From: Coniferiporia sulphurascens | Taxonomy: Eukaryota; Basidiomycota; Agaricomycetes; Hymenochaetales; Hymenochaetaceae | Assembly (NCBI GenBank): GCA_002794785.1 | Contig: NBBA01000005.1 | Span: 1,178,001 to 1,242,000, forward strand | Direction: 5' to 3' | Length of the DNA: 64,000 bases | Shown: piece after piece, positions 22,461-32,891 of the stretch | How positions within the stretch are numbered: the first letter of the stretch is position 1 | How the letters are laid out: each line of letters begins with the position of its first letter | Translations under genes and position numbers: made by a program | The notes under the pieces: model-generated | The model's input: the letters and a program-made list of their open reading frames with translations, nothing else | Told to the model about the DNA's origin: nothing | The model's database searches: none

Positions 22461-24112
22461 TCACAGAGGGGAAAACACTGACGAAGTCGTGTAGGTCCCA
22501 CGCAATGTATGAGATGATCCTTGTGGTGCCTTCTGGATCTCCCACCTCAATATCTTATAGCAGTAATTGAGCATACGAATTATAGTGAAAAGAAGAGACA
22601 CGTAAAGAATAGCCGTGACCTCCGCAGAAGAGTCTAATAGACATACAAGAGTTTTAGGATCGAATCCCCACGTCGCTCCCGATGAGACGGTACAGTTCGC
22701 ACCGGTTGCGCCGGCACCAAGATGAAGATCCACAGTCAAGCGCTCGATGAGACGGGTAGACAGTCTCGATGTAAGCGTAAAATTCAGAGTTCCTAGGAAG
22801 GACAATTACAGAATGGTAAGTCATTCAGCACAACCAGTCCACATAAACAACAGGGATTACTCACCACCATTTTCTTCTACAGTGACAGTTGGTAAAAAAG
22901 AAAACGGAACGGGAATTTGTCGCGTGTTTACTGTGCTTGGTAGCGCTGAAGGTACGTAACGATAGCTCATGAGCTCAAACCGCCCATCCGGGGGTACAAA
23001 AGATAGTGCCCTTTCGCGCGTCCATTTTTGTAACCTAAGAAGGGAAAGCAATGATGAGTTTTCCTGAAAATCGTCCTTGCGTCCGTGTCGGCTCACCGTA
23101 CGCATTGATGAAAAGAGCAATCGTGCAAAACTTTGGTATCAGTAAAAGTAAGTAGGAGATCCGGTGTTCCTACATAATGGAAAGAATCTAGACATCTCAT
23201 CCGTATATCAAAACCGGACGGACATACCTGACAAGCGGCAATTCGTTTCTATCCTACCCCAGACTTGACTGGATAACGCGACACCGTTTCTAACCCATGA
23301 ATCTGGCATTCAGTCTTGGTAACATTTTCAGAAGAAGGGCCTACAAACTTATTCACGATTGCGCGCAAGTCCTCAACCATGTCGAAGTAGATTTCGTTGT
23401 TATTGTACTTAATTCCGTATTTTCTCCAGGGTGTAGGAGAAGCGAACGGATTCGAGCTTGCTTTTGCGAGCCCTGACACGCCTGCGACCGAAAGTATCTT
23501 GTTAAGCAACGATGGTGGAAGAACGATGTCCCGTAATGCACTGCGCTCAGTCGTTAACGGGTGCCCGTTGTCCAGCATTTCCTCTAGAAGCTGATCAAAG
23601 CATTTGAGAAATCAAACTAGCAGAATTCTCGCCCGACGCACCTGATATACGACGTCGAAGTGGTCGCGCAGAGTAGAGCTTGAAACTTCACCGAGGTAGT
23701 CTTGCAGAGTATCGTAGAACAGCCGCATAAAAGCGAAGACGTAAAGGCCATCGACTTTTGCCGCTCCTAATTAGACAGGGAGGATGGTATGCAATCCATC
23801 GGACTCGCGTACCGTCTCCGCTAACGGGACACAGAAGCCTCAAGCCACCGCCGCACTCCATGTGACAACATGCCGATGGGCCTTGATGGGCGGAGACGTA
23901 CAGAACTGGGTCTATCTGTCCAGTTGCAGATTCGGCGAGCGCAGTGTTGAACGCGTCGATGTGGAGGAGAGGGTATGTAGGCGACGCAGCCTTGAAGTTA
24001 GTCTGGATTATGGGCCGTCTAAAGAGGGAGTTGTAAATGGGAGATAGGATCGAACGGGACGTGTGTTTACTCACCCGTTAGACTCCAACAAGATAAGGCC
24101 GTCGATGACCAT
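22461..24112 (-). CDS. APM3: AP-3 adaptor complex subunit mu
   Basis: The medium chain of the AP-3 coat, which selects cargo for Golgi-to-vacuole traffic. It starts MVIDGLILLESNG, the standard opening, at 24,112. Then come the longin-like N-terminal domain (KVDGLYVFAFMRLFYDTLQD, frame restored by splicing) and a linker with SNPFASPTPWRKYG. The mu homology domain follows: YGIKYNNNEIYFDMVEDL, TNCRLSGTPDLLLTF, KWTRERALSFVPPDGRFELM and LRWEIQKAPQGSSHTLRG. About eight short introns are needed. Those at AAxGTTTGTAG...GGGTAG and at LSG|TPD were traced in detail. Yeast Apm3 homologues have the same order. The short C-terminal tail after LRGTYT is uncertain. Confidence 0.92.
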
Positions 24113-25683
24113 TAATTTCGAAGTCGATAGCAGCTACTTGACTTGAGAGAGTTGTACCAACTCGCTAGCCTGCATGCATTACGTAATTATAGCTGTTTGG
24201 CGCCGTTAGATAGCGTCCCGAAAGGAATGGATTGAGAGGAAAGCACTATCACTAATTGAAAGGTCGAAACCATTATCGGAATCGCTCGAGACTTTTTGTA
24301 TTGCCCTCTGAGTTTACGCTACCGTGACTACTAGCACTTATCTGGGGGCATAGAAATTATCGTCGCAAATGGCTGAATCTCACGCACAAGGCTACGGTCG
24401 GATACACTAGTACTATAACAGAGTTGACTACTTCCTTATATCCGTTGACGCTGCTCCGAGCAGTTTTTCCTCTTCAGAAGTTAAAGAGGATTTTCTCCGT
24501 GTATATGTATATGGAATGGCCGTACATAAGTTGTCCTGAGTTAATCGACTCATCACGTACAGTCTCGGTTCATCGGTCCGAGCAGTTGTGGGGACATGAA
24601 AGATTCGGGGGGAAAGGACATGAAACTGCGACAGTCTGAGTCAGCCACTCAAAACAAAAGCTTAATTCCCTAAAATGAAATGAAATAAAACGAGTGGATC
24701 ATAAGATATTAAGCGTCCGTGCTCTTGAATAAACTCCGCCGGAGTCCGATGCTGACACTGAATAGAAAAAGACAACACAATAAATTCAGAAGGATCACCG
24801 GAGGAGATTGGTCTTCCGGACGCTCCCGGTTACATAACTATTCGTGGGGCGCATGTTGCCTCGCGTACCTCGGGCATGCGTTAGCGAGACCAGGTTTACG
24901 GCTGGAGGTGACGCGTCGGCTAACCACACCGGCAAGACAGCAGGAAATTTTTAGAGGGGGGACAGTGGACTAGTACGTAGTACGACCGAAGAGTAGACGG
25001 CAGTGTAGATGAGAGTGCAGCATAGTAGTCAGAGGGACGTAATCAAAACGAGAAACAGGTGTCCTTTCTATATGCGGTATGCAGAGTGCACAAGGATTGT
25101 AATGCAATGGCAAGACGGCTGCGATGACAACCGAGGTGCCCGCGTTAGTGCACAAGGCCGAAAAAGGATGCAGGCTGCACGCCCGGCGCATACAGCAAAG
25201 CGACCCACGGGTGAAACGGTTCGAGCCCGCGCACAAAGCCCGGCGGTTTCAGCACAGTTTTTTTGCAACCGGAGGGGGAAACAAGAAAAATAAACGGAAG
25301 GATCGAGCCTGCAGGAAACGCCACGGCGGTTGCGGGGAGGCAGACGCGTAAATAAATACGTATTCGTAACAAACCCGCAGGTGTAAAGGTCGTTGCTTCG
25401 AGGCAGCTGGCCTAATAGTAATAGTATTGGCGTGCCTGTTTGAAGTGTTCATAAAAGGGAGCTTGTTCCCAGGCTCGACACCAGCAGTCACCACGCACTC
25501 TGGCCTCTGCTCGTCGTCTTCTCCCTCTTACTCTCGACGTTCTGCTCCCTGGCTCTTCCAATCCTCCTCTCCTTCTACCCTTAATCCCGGTTTCTGCTCT
25601 CTTACCAGTACATTTACCCTCTCCCCATTCATATATCCTTCCCCATCACCTGTCTTCGCCCATAATTCCACATCATCATCGCG
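24113..25683. promoter_or_regulatory. 1.57 kb divergent intergenic region, APM3 / RGS gene
   Basis: No convincing gene lies here; ORFs are short and overlap on both strands. The last 200 bases before the RGS start are a strong C/T-rich tract (25,480-25,680), typical of basidiomycete core promoters and transcription start regions. An AAATG microsatellite is present near 24,673-24,690. Confidence 0.5.
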
Positions 25684-27872
25684 ATGCCTGAAGAAAGTCA
25701 ACAGGCCGCCGCCCCACAGGCCACCTCCTCGCACATGATGAAGACAACGAAGCGCGGTCGTCCATTCCTGAAGGCATGTGGACTGCTTTCGCTCGACTGC
25801 TCTGCCTGTGGGGTCTCACGATCTACCTTTTTTTTCTGTTCTAGGATACGTTGGACCTCTTCGCAACGTTGATCGTTTCGCTCGACCTAACGACTCACAA
25901 ACAATTCTTCAAGTCGTTCTATAACTCATTTACGACGTGCGTTCCGATTGAATTTATCGCTTTTCATCAGACACATATTCATGCAACTCCTCCCTAAGCG
26001 ATGAGGCAGCGCTGAATTTAGCCGCGTTAAAATTCTCTCAATCCAACCGTGGGCCGGATCCCCGCGACCCTTCACGAATCGTTACTACGACGACAACGAC
26101 GACGTTTTCGATGACCCGCGATATGGCGAAGGCCATGTGCCAGCACTTCATGGACGCTCGCCTCATTGAGAATGCGGCTGATAGAAACTCGAACTTGTTC
26201 AAGGAACGTGGTGTATTCGTGTTAACCCCGAAGGGATTGCACGTTCTGGAGCGTTTCATCTCGAAGAACGGGATCAGCGCGGAGCCGCTGGCAAAGGTCT
26301 TTTCATCCCAGCCAATCTGCCTCAAACTGTTGCACCTTGAACGCCGCTCTTCCGACGACGAAATCATCATCTCCCAGGCTGTGGTCACCGCCCTCTTCCG
26401 CCGTTTTGCCGGTCGAAACGCCAACTACATGCCAGATGCGACTGTACAATTGGATGTATCGCAGGAATATCACGAACGATCGAAGGGCATACCGTTGATG
26501 GACATCTCCGAACGCCAGCCAGGTATTCTCGGGAGGAACAACGTAAATGTGTTCAAGTATTGCTTCCAGGCGGTTACTGCACTCGAATGGCTTTGTGATT
26601 TTACATCAATTGTCGGTCGCGATGAGGCCGCGGAAATGGCTGCTCATTTTGTTCGGTTCGGTTTGATACAGCTCGTGAGCGATAAGCGTAAGGGTAACGA
26701 TTCTGCGATTATATTTACTGTACGCGGAAGTGCTCCTGCGGGAAATTCTCCCGTTTCTGTGAGTGCCTTCATCCGTCAAAGCTGTGTCGATTTCATAATA
26801 CTTTCTGTCTACAGCAACAAGGTGAATTCCGGTGCACCTCAAAAGCCATTTATCGAATTACGGATGAGGGTCGCCGTGTTGCTCGCTGGGATTCTCCTGC
26901 GGGTCGCGTTGCTGGTCATGATTCTCCGAACGCCTCGACAGCAAATATTTCGAAGGACGAGAGGACATCGTTGGAGCGGAAGGAGGATGCGAGCGTTTCG
27001 GAACACGTATATCCTTCTAAGCCGGAGCCTGCTGCCGATGTTAGGCCACAGCGTCGTGTTTCAATGTCGGATCGTCCCGCAGATGCTCCCAGGCGCAATG
27101 CGAAGGAGAGCAACACTGATCGTTTGCGATACATCCTTAATGAGCCTGCGGTTCGCTCGCTGTTCCGAGATTTTCTTCGCACAAACTACTGTGAAGAGAA
27201 TTTATCTTTTTGGATTGAGGTGGAGGATTTCAAACGAAAATTCAACACGACGTCGAGCGCGAGAGGAGGAGAGTCTTATCGGATGGTATCGGGGAAGGCA
27301 ACACCGGGCCAAGCGGCAATGGAGAAGCACCACGAAGGTCTTATACAGATTGCATTCGTCATTTACAATACGTACCTCGCGCCTTCGAGTCAATGTGAAC
27401 TCAACATTGACCACGGACTGCGAGGAGAATTGGTCGGATACCTGAGCCAGGTGATGACGGATATCACGGGCAAACTATTTCAAGGTCGCGTGGAGCCGGA
27501 GCAGGCCGCAGCTCTGAATGCGACGCAGTTGCAGACGATGATTCGCCTGTATGACCGTATCCAGACTCACGTTTTCCGTTTGATGGCGACAGATTCTGTA
27601 CCGAAGGTGGGGTTTTGAAATTTCCGCTAGATTGACGTAGCTGACTCTTTTCGTTGCAGTTCATCAAGACACCCGAGTTTAAGGCGCTAAAGGCTTGGGT
27701 CGAAGACGACGGATCTAGTGATGATGAAACTCCTGAACAAGGACTTCCAAACCCTGCGTTACCCCCAGGTCTCAGTGATGATGGTGAGAAGGGACGCGTT
27801 CACGTAACGAAATCGCAAACAGCCAATGAGGCTCTTCGGCAACAGCATGATCGACAAGGCGGGAAGTCATGA
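25684..27872 (+). CDS. Regulator of G-protein signalling, DEP-RGS type (Sst2/FlbA/Thn1 family)
   Basis: A GTPase-activating protein for heterotrimeric G-alpha subunits. In mushrooms and moulds this class controls mating response and hyphal development (Sst2, FlbA, Schizophyllum Thn1). It starts MPEESQQAAAPQATSS at 25,684. After three short introns comes the fungal DR/DEP region: MTRDMAKAMCQHFMDARLIE, GVFVLTPKGLHVLERFI, and then a DEP domain around TALEWLCDFTSIVGRDEAAE. An intron (GTGAGT near 26,759 to CTACAG near 26,815) leads into a linker and the RGS box: LRYILNEPAVRSLFRDFLRT, NYCEENLSFWIEVEDFKR and the closing IQTHVFRLMATDSVPKF. The final exon adds an acidic tail. The stop is TGA at 27,870-27,872. 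A long pyrimidine-rich leader precedes it. Confidence 0.94.
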
Positions 27873-28944
27873 GCTCGCTGTGATGAACAGGTCTTCATTC
27901 CCTTGTTTATTCGCTTCGTCAGGCTTCTTCGCATCATCTCTGTTTATCCATTCATTCACTGCATAGCGTTTCATCTTCACGGCGTCCTTTTATCTGCATC
28001 TGGTATCCCAGACGATGCATATGTCCCTTCATCATTGTTGTCGTTCCCATCCGCCAACTTTGTCCATAAAAGAGTGCCCATGCGAATTTATCCCCCACCA
28101 TCAACCTGATCTACATGTCTCACTCGGCCTTAACTGTACTTCTACTCCCTTTCAGTACTTTACCCCTATAATTCTCGGGCAGGCGTTCCTGGGAGTCCAA
28201 CTAATCTGGCATCATTCGCACTGTTTCATCCTTCTGTTCAGTTTTCGTCTTTTTTGTCCACCTTTATCTGTTCTCTTTCCTTCCTCTTGTCTCTTGAATG
28301 GCCGCAGTAGCTGATAATAGTAACTGCAGACTGTGACACTCAGGAGTTGTATATAAATTCCTTAATATCGTAGGGAAAAGAACGCTAATAGATTCTGTGC
28401 GAATGTACATGTATCCACAACCAATATGTTAGAGGCGTTACCGCCCTTTACAGGCGCTGTGTTTCTTTTCTGACAGTACTTGCGCCAGGGACAGACTTTC
28501 CTTCGTCAAAAAAAAGGCTGGCTTGCCCTTCGTCGCGCAGTTCCGGAGTTCTGGGCCTGTTAATTGTTGTTATATTGCGTCTCGTCCGCTCTGTATCGTA
28601 CCTGCACCCGCCGTTGCATGTCCAATAACCGACAGATTGACATTATGTAATGCTGTCTATACCACTTCGGGGCTTCAAGTTTCGGATCGGGACATAACTA
28701 ACTTTTACTATTCTACGCATGTGTCGTTTTACGGTTTCTCCACATATACGTACATATCTATAAGTTACAACGGATATATGCAATCACCTACACAGAACCG
28801 AGTCTGACACGGCCTGTGGGAGCCCGTAATAAGGGCCCCGTGGGAATAGGTTTACTGTATCGCCCTCTGGCATGATGGTGACACGTTTGCATCGAGTTCT
28901 ACTGTATCCCACCTACACACTGAGCACGGTTGCCGACAGAAAGT
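27873..28944. other. 1.07 kb intergenic stretch, no gene seen
   Basis: Mostly AT-rich or pyrimidine-rich DNA: the likely 3' UTR of the RGS gene followed by the promoter of the MAPR gene. ORFs are under 100 codons and without recognisable content. Confidence 0.45.
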
Positions 28945-30099
28945 ATGTCATGGATCATGAATCCTACTGGCGAGCATCTGCCTCGCAACGATGCGGTAGA
29001 GGAAGAGAAGGTGCGTGATGTTGACCGCCAATCGCTCCGTGTGCATTACCACAAACGCATTATGTGTGCAGGTTGAGGACTACTCCGGTCGCAAAGTATC
29101 AAATAGGACGGCCAACCAGCCCTTCCTTGCGTACGTTCGCTTACACATTATTAGGTTAGACACCTTGCTTCACTCTGTATTAGGTACACCCGATACAGGG
29201 AGCAGCAGAAGCGAGAGCACGAAGCATGGTTGGGCCGCAAGAAGGAACGTGAAGAAAAGCTAGCGAAAGGGGAAGAAGTTGGACCCGAAGAGCCTGATCC
29301 TACGGCTCAGGAGGAAGTTGGACTTCTGGGTTTACTAAAGTTCATCGTCTACTGTCTCCTCATTCTCGCTCTCGCTGGGAAGTTCTTCACCGGTAGTTTC
29401 CTCTTCGACTACGATAACAAGCTGCCGGCTCTCAGAAAACTGTGGCCCGTATGTTATTTCTGAAATCTGGGATCTGCCCTTCTGATAGATGATTTCAGAC
29501 AAACCAACGCCTGTTCTCCGAGGATGGCCTGCTTAAGTTCGATGGAAGCGACCCGGACAAGCCGATTTACCTGGCTGTACGTTCATGTCTAGCTACAGCT
29601 CATCAAGAACTGACAGGAACCCCATTTACAGATTGACGGGGATGTTTATGATGTCACTGAAGGACGACGCACTTATGGACCGGGAGGCTCTTATCATTTC
29701 ATGTGAGTAAAGTGCCCTAAGCCCAATTCTCATTGTTATGCTCATCCTACCTATGTCTTCCACTAGGGCTGGGCGCGATGCTGCGAGAGCTTTTGCCACC
29801 GGATGCTTTGCGACTCATAGGACGCATGATATCCGCGGCCTCAGTGAAAGTGAAATAAAGGTCGGTCATCGAGTCGGTGTCTTTATCATGTATATTGAAG
29901 CTTTCTGCAGAGTGTGGAGCACTGGAAAAGTTTTTTCGCTAATCATAAGAAGTATGTCAAGGTCGGAAAAGTGTTACATCATCCCATCGACCCGTTGAGC
30001 CCTATCCCCGAGCCATGTAAACCAGAAAAGCCCCCGGTGGAGAAAAAGGACAAAAAACCGGTGCCTGCAAAACCGCATGCAAAGCATGAGGAGCTATGA
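28945..30099 (+). CDS. DAP1: Membrane-associated progesterone receptor-type heme-binding protein (Dap1-like)
   Basis: A cytochrome-b5-like heme-binding protein; yeast Dap1 supports sterol-synthesis P450s at the ER. Six or seven exons. It starts MSWIMNPTGEHLPRNDAVEE, then a charged helix (REHEAWLGRKKEREEKLAKG), one transmembrane helix (LLKFIVYCLLILALAGKFF), and the b5-like domain. Domain marks are FDGSDPDKPIYLAIDGDVYD, VTEGRRTYGPGGSYHFMAGR and DAARAFATGCFATHRTHDIR, all typical of the family and including the conserved Tyr of the heme pocket. The C-terminal exon has HWKSFFANHKKYVKVGKVLH and a Lys/Pro-rich tail. The N-terminal extension before the membrane helix is longer than in yeast. Confidence 0.93.
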
Positions 30100-30297
30100 T
30101 ACTATATTTATGCAATCTGTCCACATGTACATACTAACTCGCGCTACCAGGCGTTACAATTATACGAATACTAAAATATTAGAAAGTGAATGGACAACCG
30201 CAAGAACTCATTGAGGATAACGTATAGTGAGTGCTGCGATCTGAAACGGCGAGCATTGTGTCGCCTTAAGCTAGGAATTAAGTACTTTCACAGCTAC

Positions 30298-31004
30298 TTA
30301 GACGGTTTTGTTAGACAACTCAACTCGACGGACTGCACTACAGCACACCTGTCCGGTTGGGCCCCGATTCAGGAAGTAATTCTTGAGGATGGGGAAGTCG
30401 GCCATACTAATGTCGACCAATGACATGAAGGGGTCGCTCCCGCCGCCTCGGTACTTAGCGATAACGATGTTCCCCCGCCATGCATTTTCCTCGACGAAGG
30501 ATCTTCCCTGAATTTCACGGATGGCTTTGTTAACTGGGAATTGCGCCCCCGTTCGCGATACTAGGTCATGTGATTAAGTAACCCAACGGACAAAATGTCC
30601 AGATATTTGCCAAGTGTGAACTCACCAACAGGATAAAAAATAATATATGGATGCGCAAAGCTCTTTGTCATCCCTTCTAAAGAATCGACCAGCTGCATAT
30701 TTGCGGTGAGCGGTCCGGTATAGCGGCATTCGAAATTTGCTCACTTGTACTCTCCACGCTCGCTGGTTTGGGATATCCGCGATTGTATCCATATGAACTT
30801 CCGGATGAGGCATCACGGATACTAAGATAAGCTGCCCTGTTTGCGGGTTTGTGCGAGTAAGAGGACTGCGCGGTGGAATGAGCAAAACCGGGTCGAGAAA
30901 TGCAATGAAGTAATAGACACGGACCTGGTTGGAAGCTCCACAACTTGCGGGGGTCGGCCATCCGCCGGGAACAGTATGGCATCGTAAGAAAGTAAGTCGT
31001 CCAT
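30298..31004 (-). CDS. Hypothetical protein, probably conserved in agaricomycetes
   Basis: Several exons splice to a small cytosolic-looking protein. It starts MDDLLSYDAILFPADGRPPQ, continues MPHPEVHMDTIADIPNQRAW, LVDSLEGMTKSFAHPYIIFY, and QFPVNKAIREIQGRSFVEEN, then AWRGNIVIAKYRGGGSDPFM, and ends near DISMADFPILKNYFLN. I believe closely similar proteins occur in other mushrooms, but this is from memory and unverified, and I know no function. The repeated Pro-rich turns and the absence of signal or membrane segments suggest a compact globular fold. The stop was taken as TAA at 30,298-30,300; a small terminal intron could shift it. Confidence 0.7.
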
Positions 31005-32891
31005 GCTGGCTTACGTTGTCATGTATTGTCGCAAGTTAGTGATGGGAATGGGCTTACGAACAAATCAGATATTCACCTTGAATTATAAGGGTCTAGCAAT
31101 AATAGAGAGAAGAAAAGGAGAAGACCGATGAACTTGAAGCAGAAGACGTCCGAAGCACTGAGGAAAAGACATCTCAATCGTGCAGTTTTATACTTCTCTG
31201 CATCCTATGCCGTAGGCTGCCACATGTCTTTCTGGCAGTGATGGGCACGCTGCTGCTGCCGAAAGGGTTATTAACACGAGGCCCGAAGACTGCACCCCGT
31301 TTGTTCTGCTCTCAGTAAGCACACATCACCAACACCCCGATATTACTAGTAGAGATAGAAATTACCTTTTCTACGTTCACACCACAGTAGAGGCAGACCA
31401 GGCGATAAGTTGAACTAGTTCACAGCCATTTAATGTAACAGGAACACTTCAAGTTGTGGTATGCCTTTTACTGATTGCGCAAGGGAACGCAGCTAGGAAG
31501 TTGCTATCACTGTCAGTCGATGTTTGTACGGTGCCTTTGGGCGTCCGATACGACCGTGTTGAGGTACGCCTGAAGCCTCTTCTGAGCTGGTAAGTTATTC
31601 ACCGGTTCATTCTGGTGCCGACGACTCAAGATTCAGCTAGAGTGTAGTTTTTCCGCGTTCCCCCGGACTGGGACGTCGCTGGTAATAAAAAGTCAGTCTT
31701 CATAGCCGCGAAACAGGTACCAATGTTTCCAGGCCGGTTATTCCTCAAGGAATGTTGAGCATGAGTCTAGTCCAAGGTGCAACCAGTTCGTCGATCCAGG
31801 CCCACGTTGTAGATTGCTCCTGACGGAGGATTTCCTCCCTACCCTTGTCATGTACTCCTCATTCATGAATTCGGAGAAACCAAACAGCCCGTGGCGATCG
31901 TTGAAAGTCGACAGATCTCGGCCAAGACTATTGCGTCCGACTCGTGTCTGATTTCAACCCTACTATTGTTTTGGCAGAATATGTCGCGTTATCGCTTGCT
32001 TGGCCCACGTTTGAGGCGCATGTTAGATTTTCATTGCGTGCAGGCTTATTCCAACCGGTAAGGACTATTTTTGCGAAGGCTCAGAGCTAACCGTCCTAAC
32101 CTGAATGTGATCTTGTCGCAAGTCATATCCCAGAGGAGCGTTCATTCACCCTGAGCGGTCAATTAAGTAGATCTTTATTACACACGTTGGATTTTAAGGC
32201 ATTTTTTAGTTTAGTAGTGAATCCGTAATCCGAGGGTGCACCTTGGGTTCGACTCACTTGAGGCATCAGACGAAAGATGTGGGGTTGCCCGGAGAGCTTA
32301 AAGTAGTAAACCTTGGCAAGTCGGCTGCAGTCGGTTGCAGTTTAGCCTGTTACCTACTACAATTGTTCCGTTGGTACTTGAGCATGCTTTCTTTCAGGTC
32401 ACCCTTGACGGAAAGACTTTAATCGGCCAGCGTTTCCACTTTCCGGCTTGAGTTTTACTACAAGCCGCGGCAACTGCTTGTGAGCGGGAAGGTCGAAGTT
32501 TTGACGGATGGATCGGACTGAACAGGTGAGTCAGGCATCAAGGATTGTGAGGTGGGCTGCAACACGTTGAAGTCGCATGTATTCCCAGGTTATGTCTTTA
32601 TTAGTTGAGGATCCGTAAATTTGACGAATGATGTATATAGTGTTTCAGTGAACCGAGCTGGCCGCACTACCAAGCACAAAGTTGGCAGCCCACGCCGCAA
32701 CTCATTTTGCGAGGATTTTTAAGCATTCAGGGGGGTCGGGTGAGTGCCAACTTCCGGGAATGCCTTGAACGGAGGTGAAGAACATGGAAGATTACTATGT
32801 ACTACTAGTACTCCATCATTTTCATGTAGTGGACAAGTCTTGATTTAGAAGGGAAGTTTACATCACATGACTTTGTTCTCGTTAGACACCA
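31005..32891. other. 1.9 kb block with no open frame of 60 codons on either strand
   Basis: This is the only large stretch of the window with no frame of 60 codons or more in any of the six frames. Base composition is near the window average, not strongly AT-rich, so absence of ORFs is not just composition. I see no terminal repeats, no conserved coding remnant and no tRNA. Weak internal similarities (for example CTTTATTA...GATCCGTAA-type segments near 32,175 and 32,595) hint at old duplicated or mobile DNA. The end must contain the promoter, and perhaps a first exon, of the downstream nucleoporin gene. Confidence 0.45.

Noticed and set aside
25205..25245. Possible tRNA B-box (GGTTCGAGCCC)
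   Set aside because: The flanking bases do not form a T-stem, and no A-box or acceptor stem can be paired around it.
24113..25683. Several ORFs of 80-100 codons between APM3 and the RGS gene
   Set aside because: They overlap on both strands, none has splice-supported extensions or domains, and the layout is better explained as a divergent promoter region.
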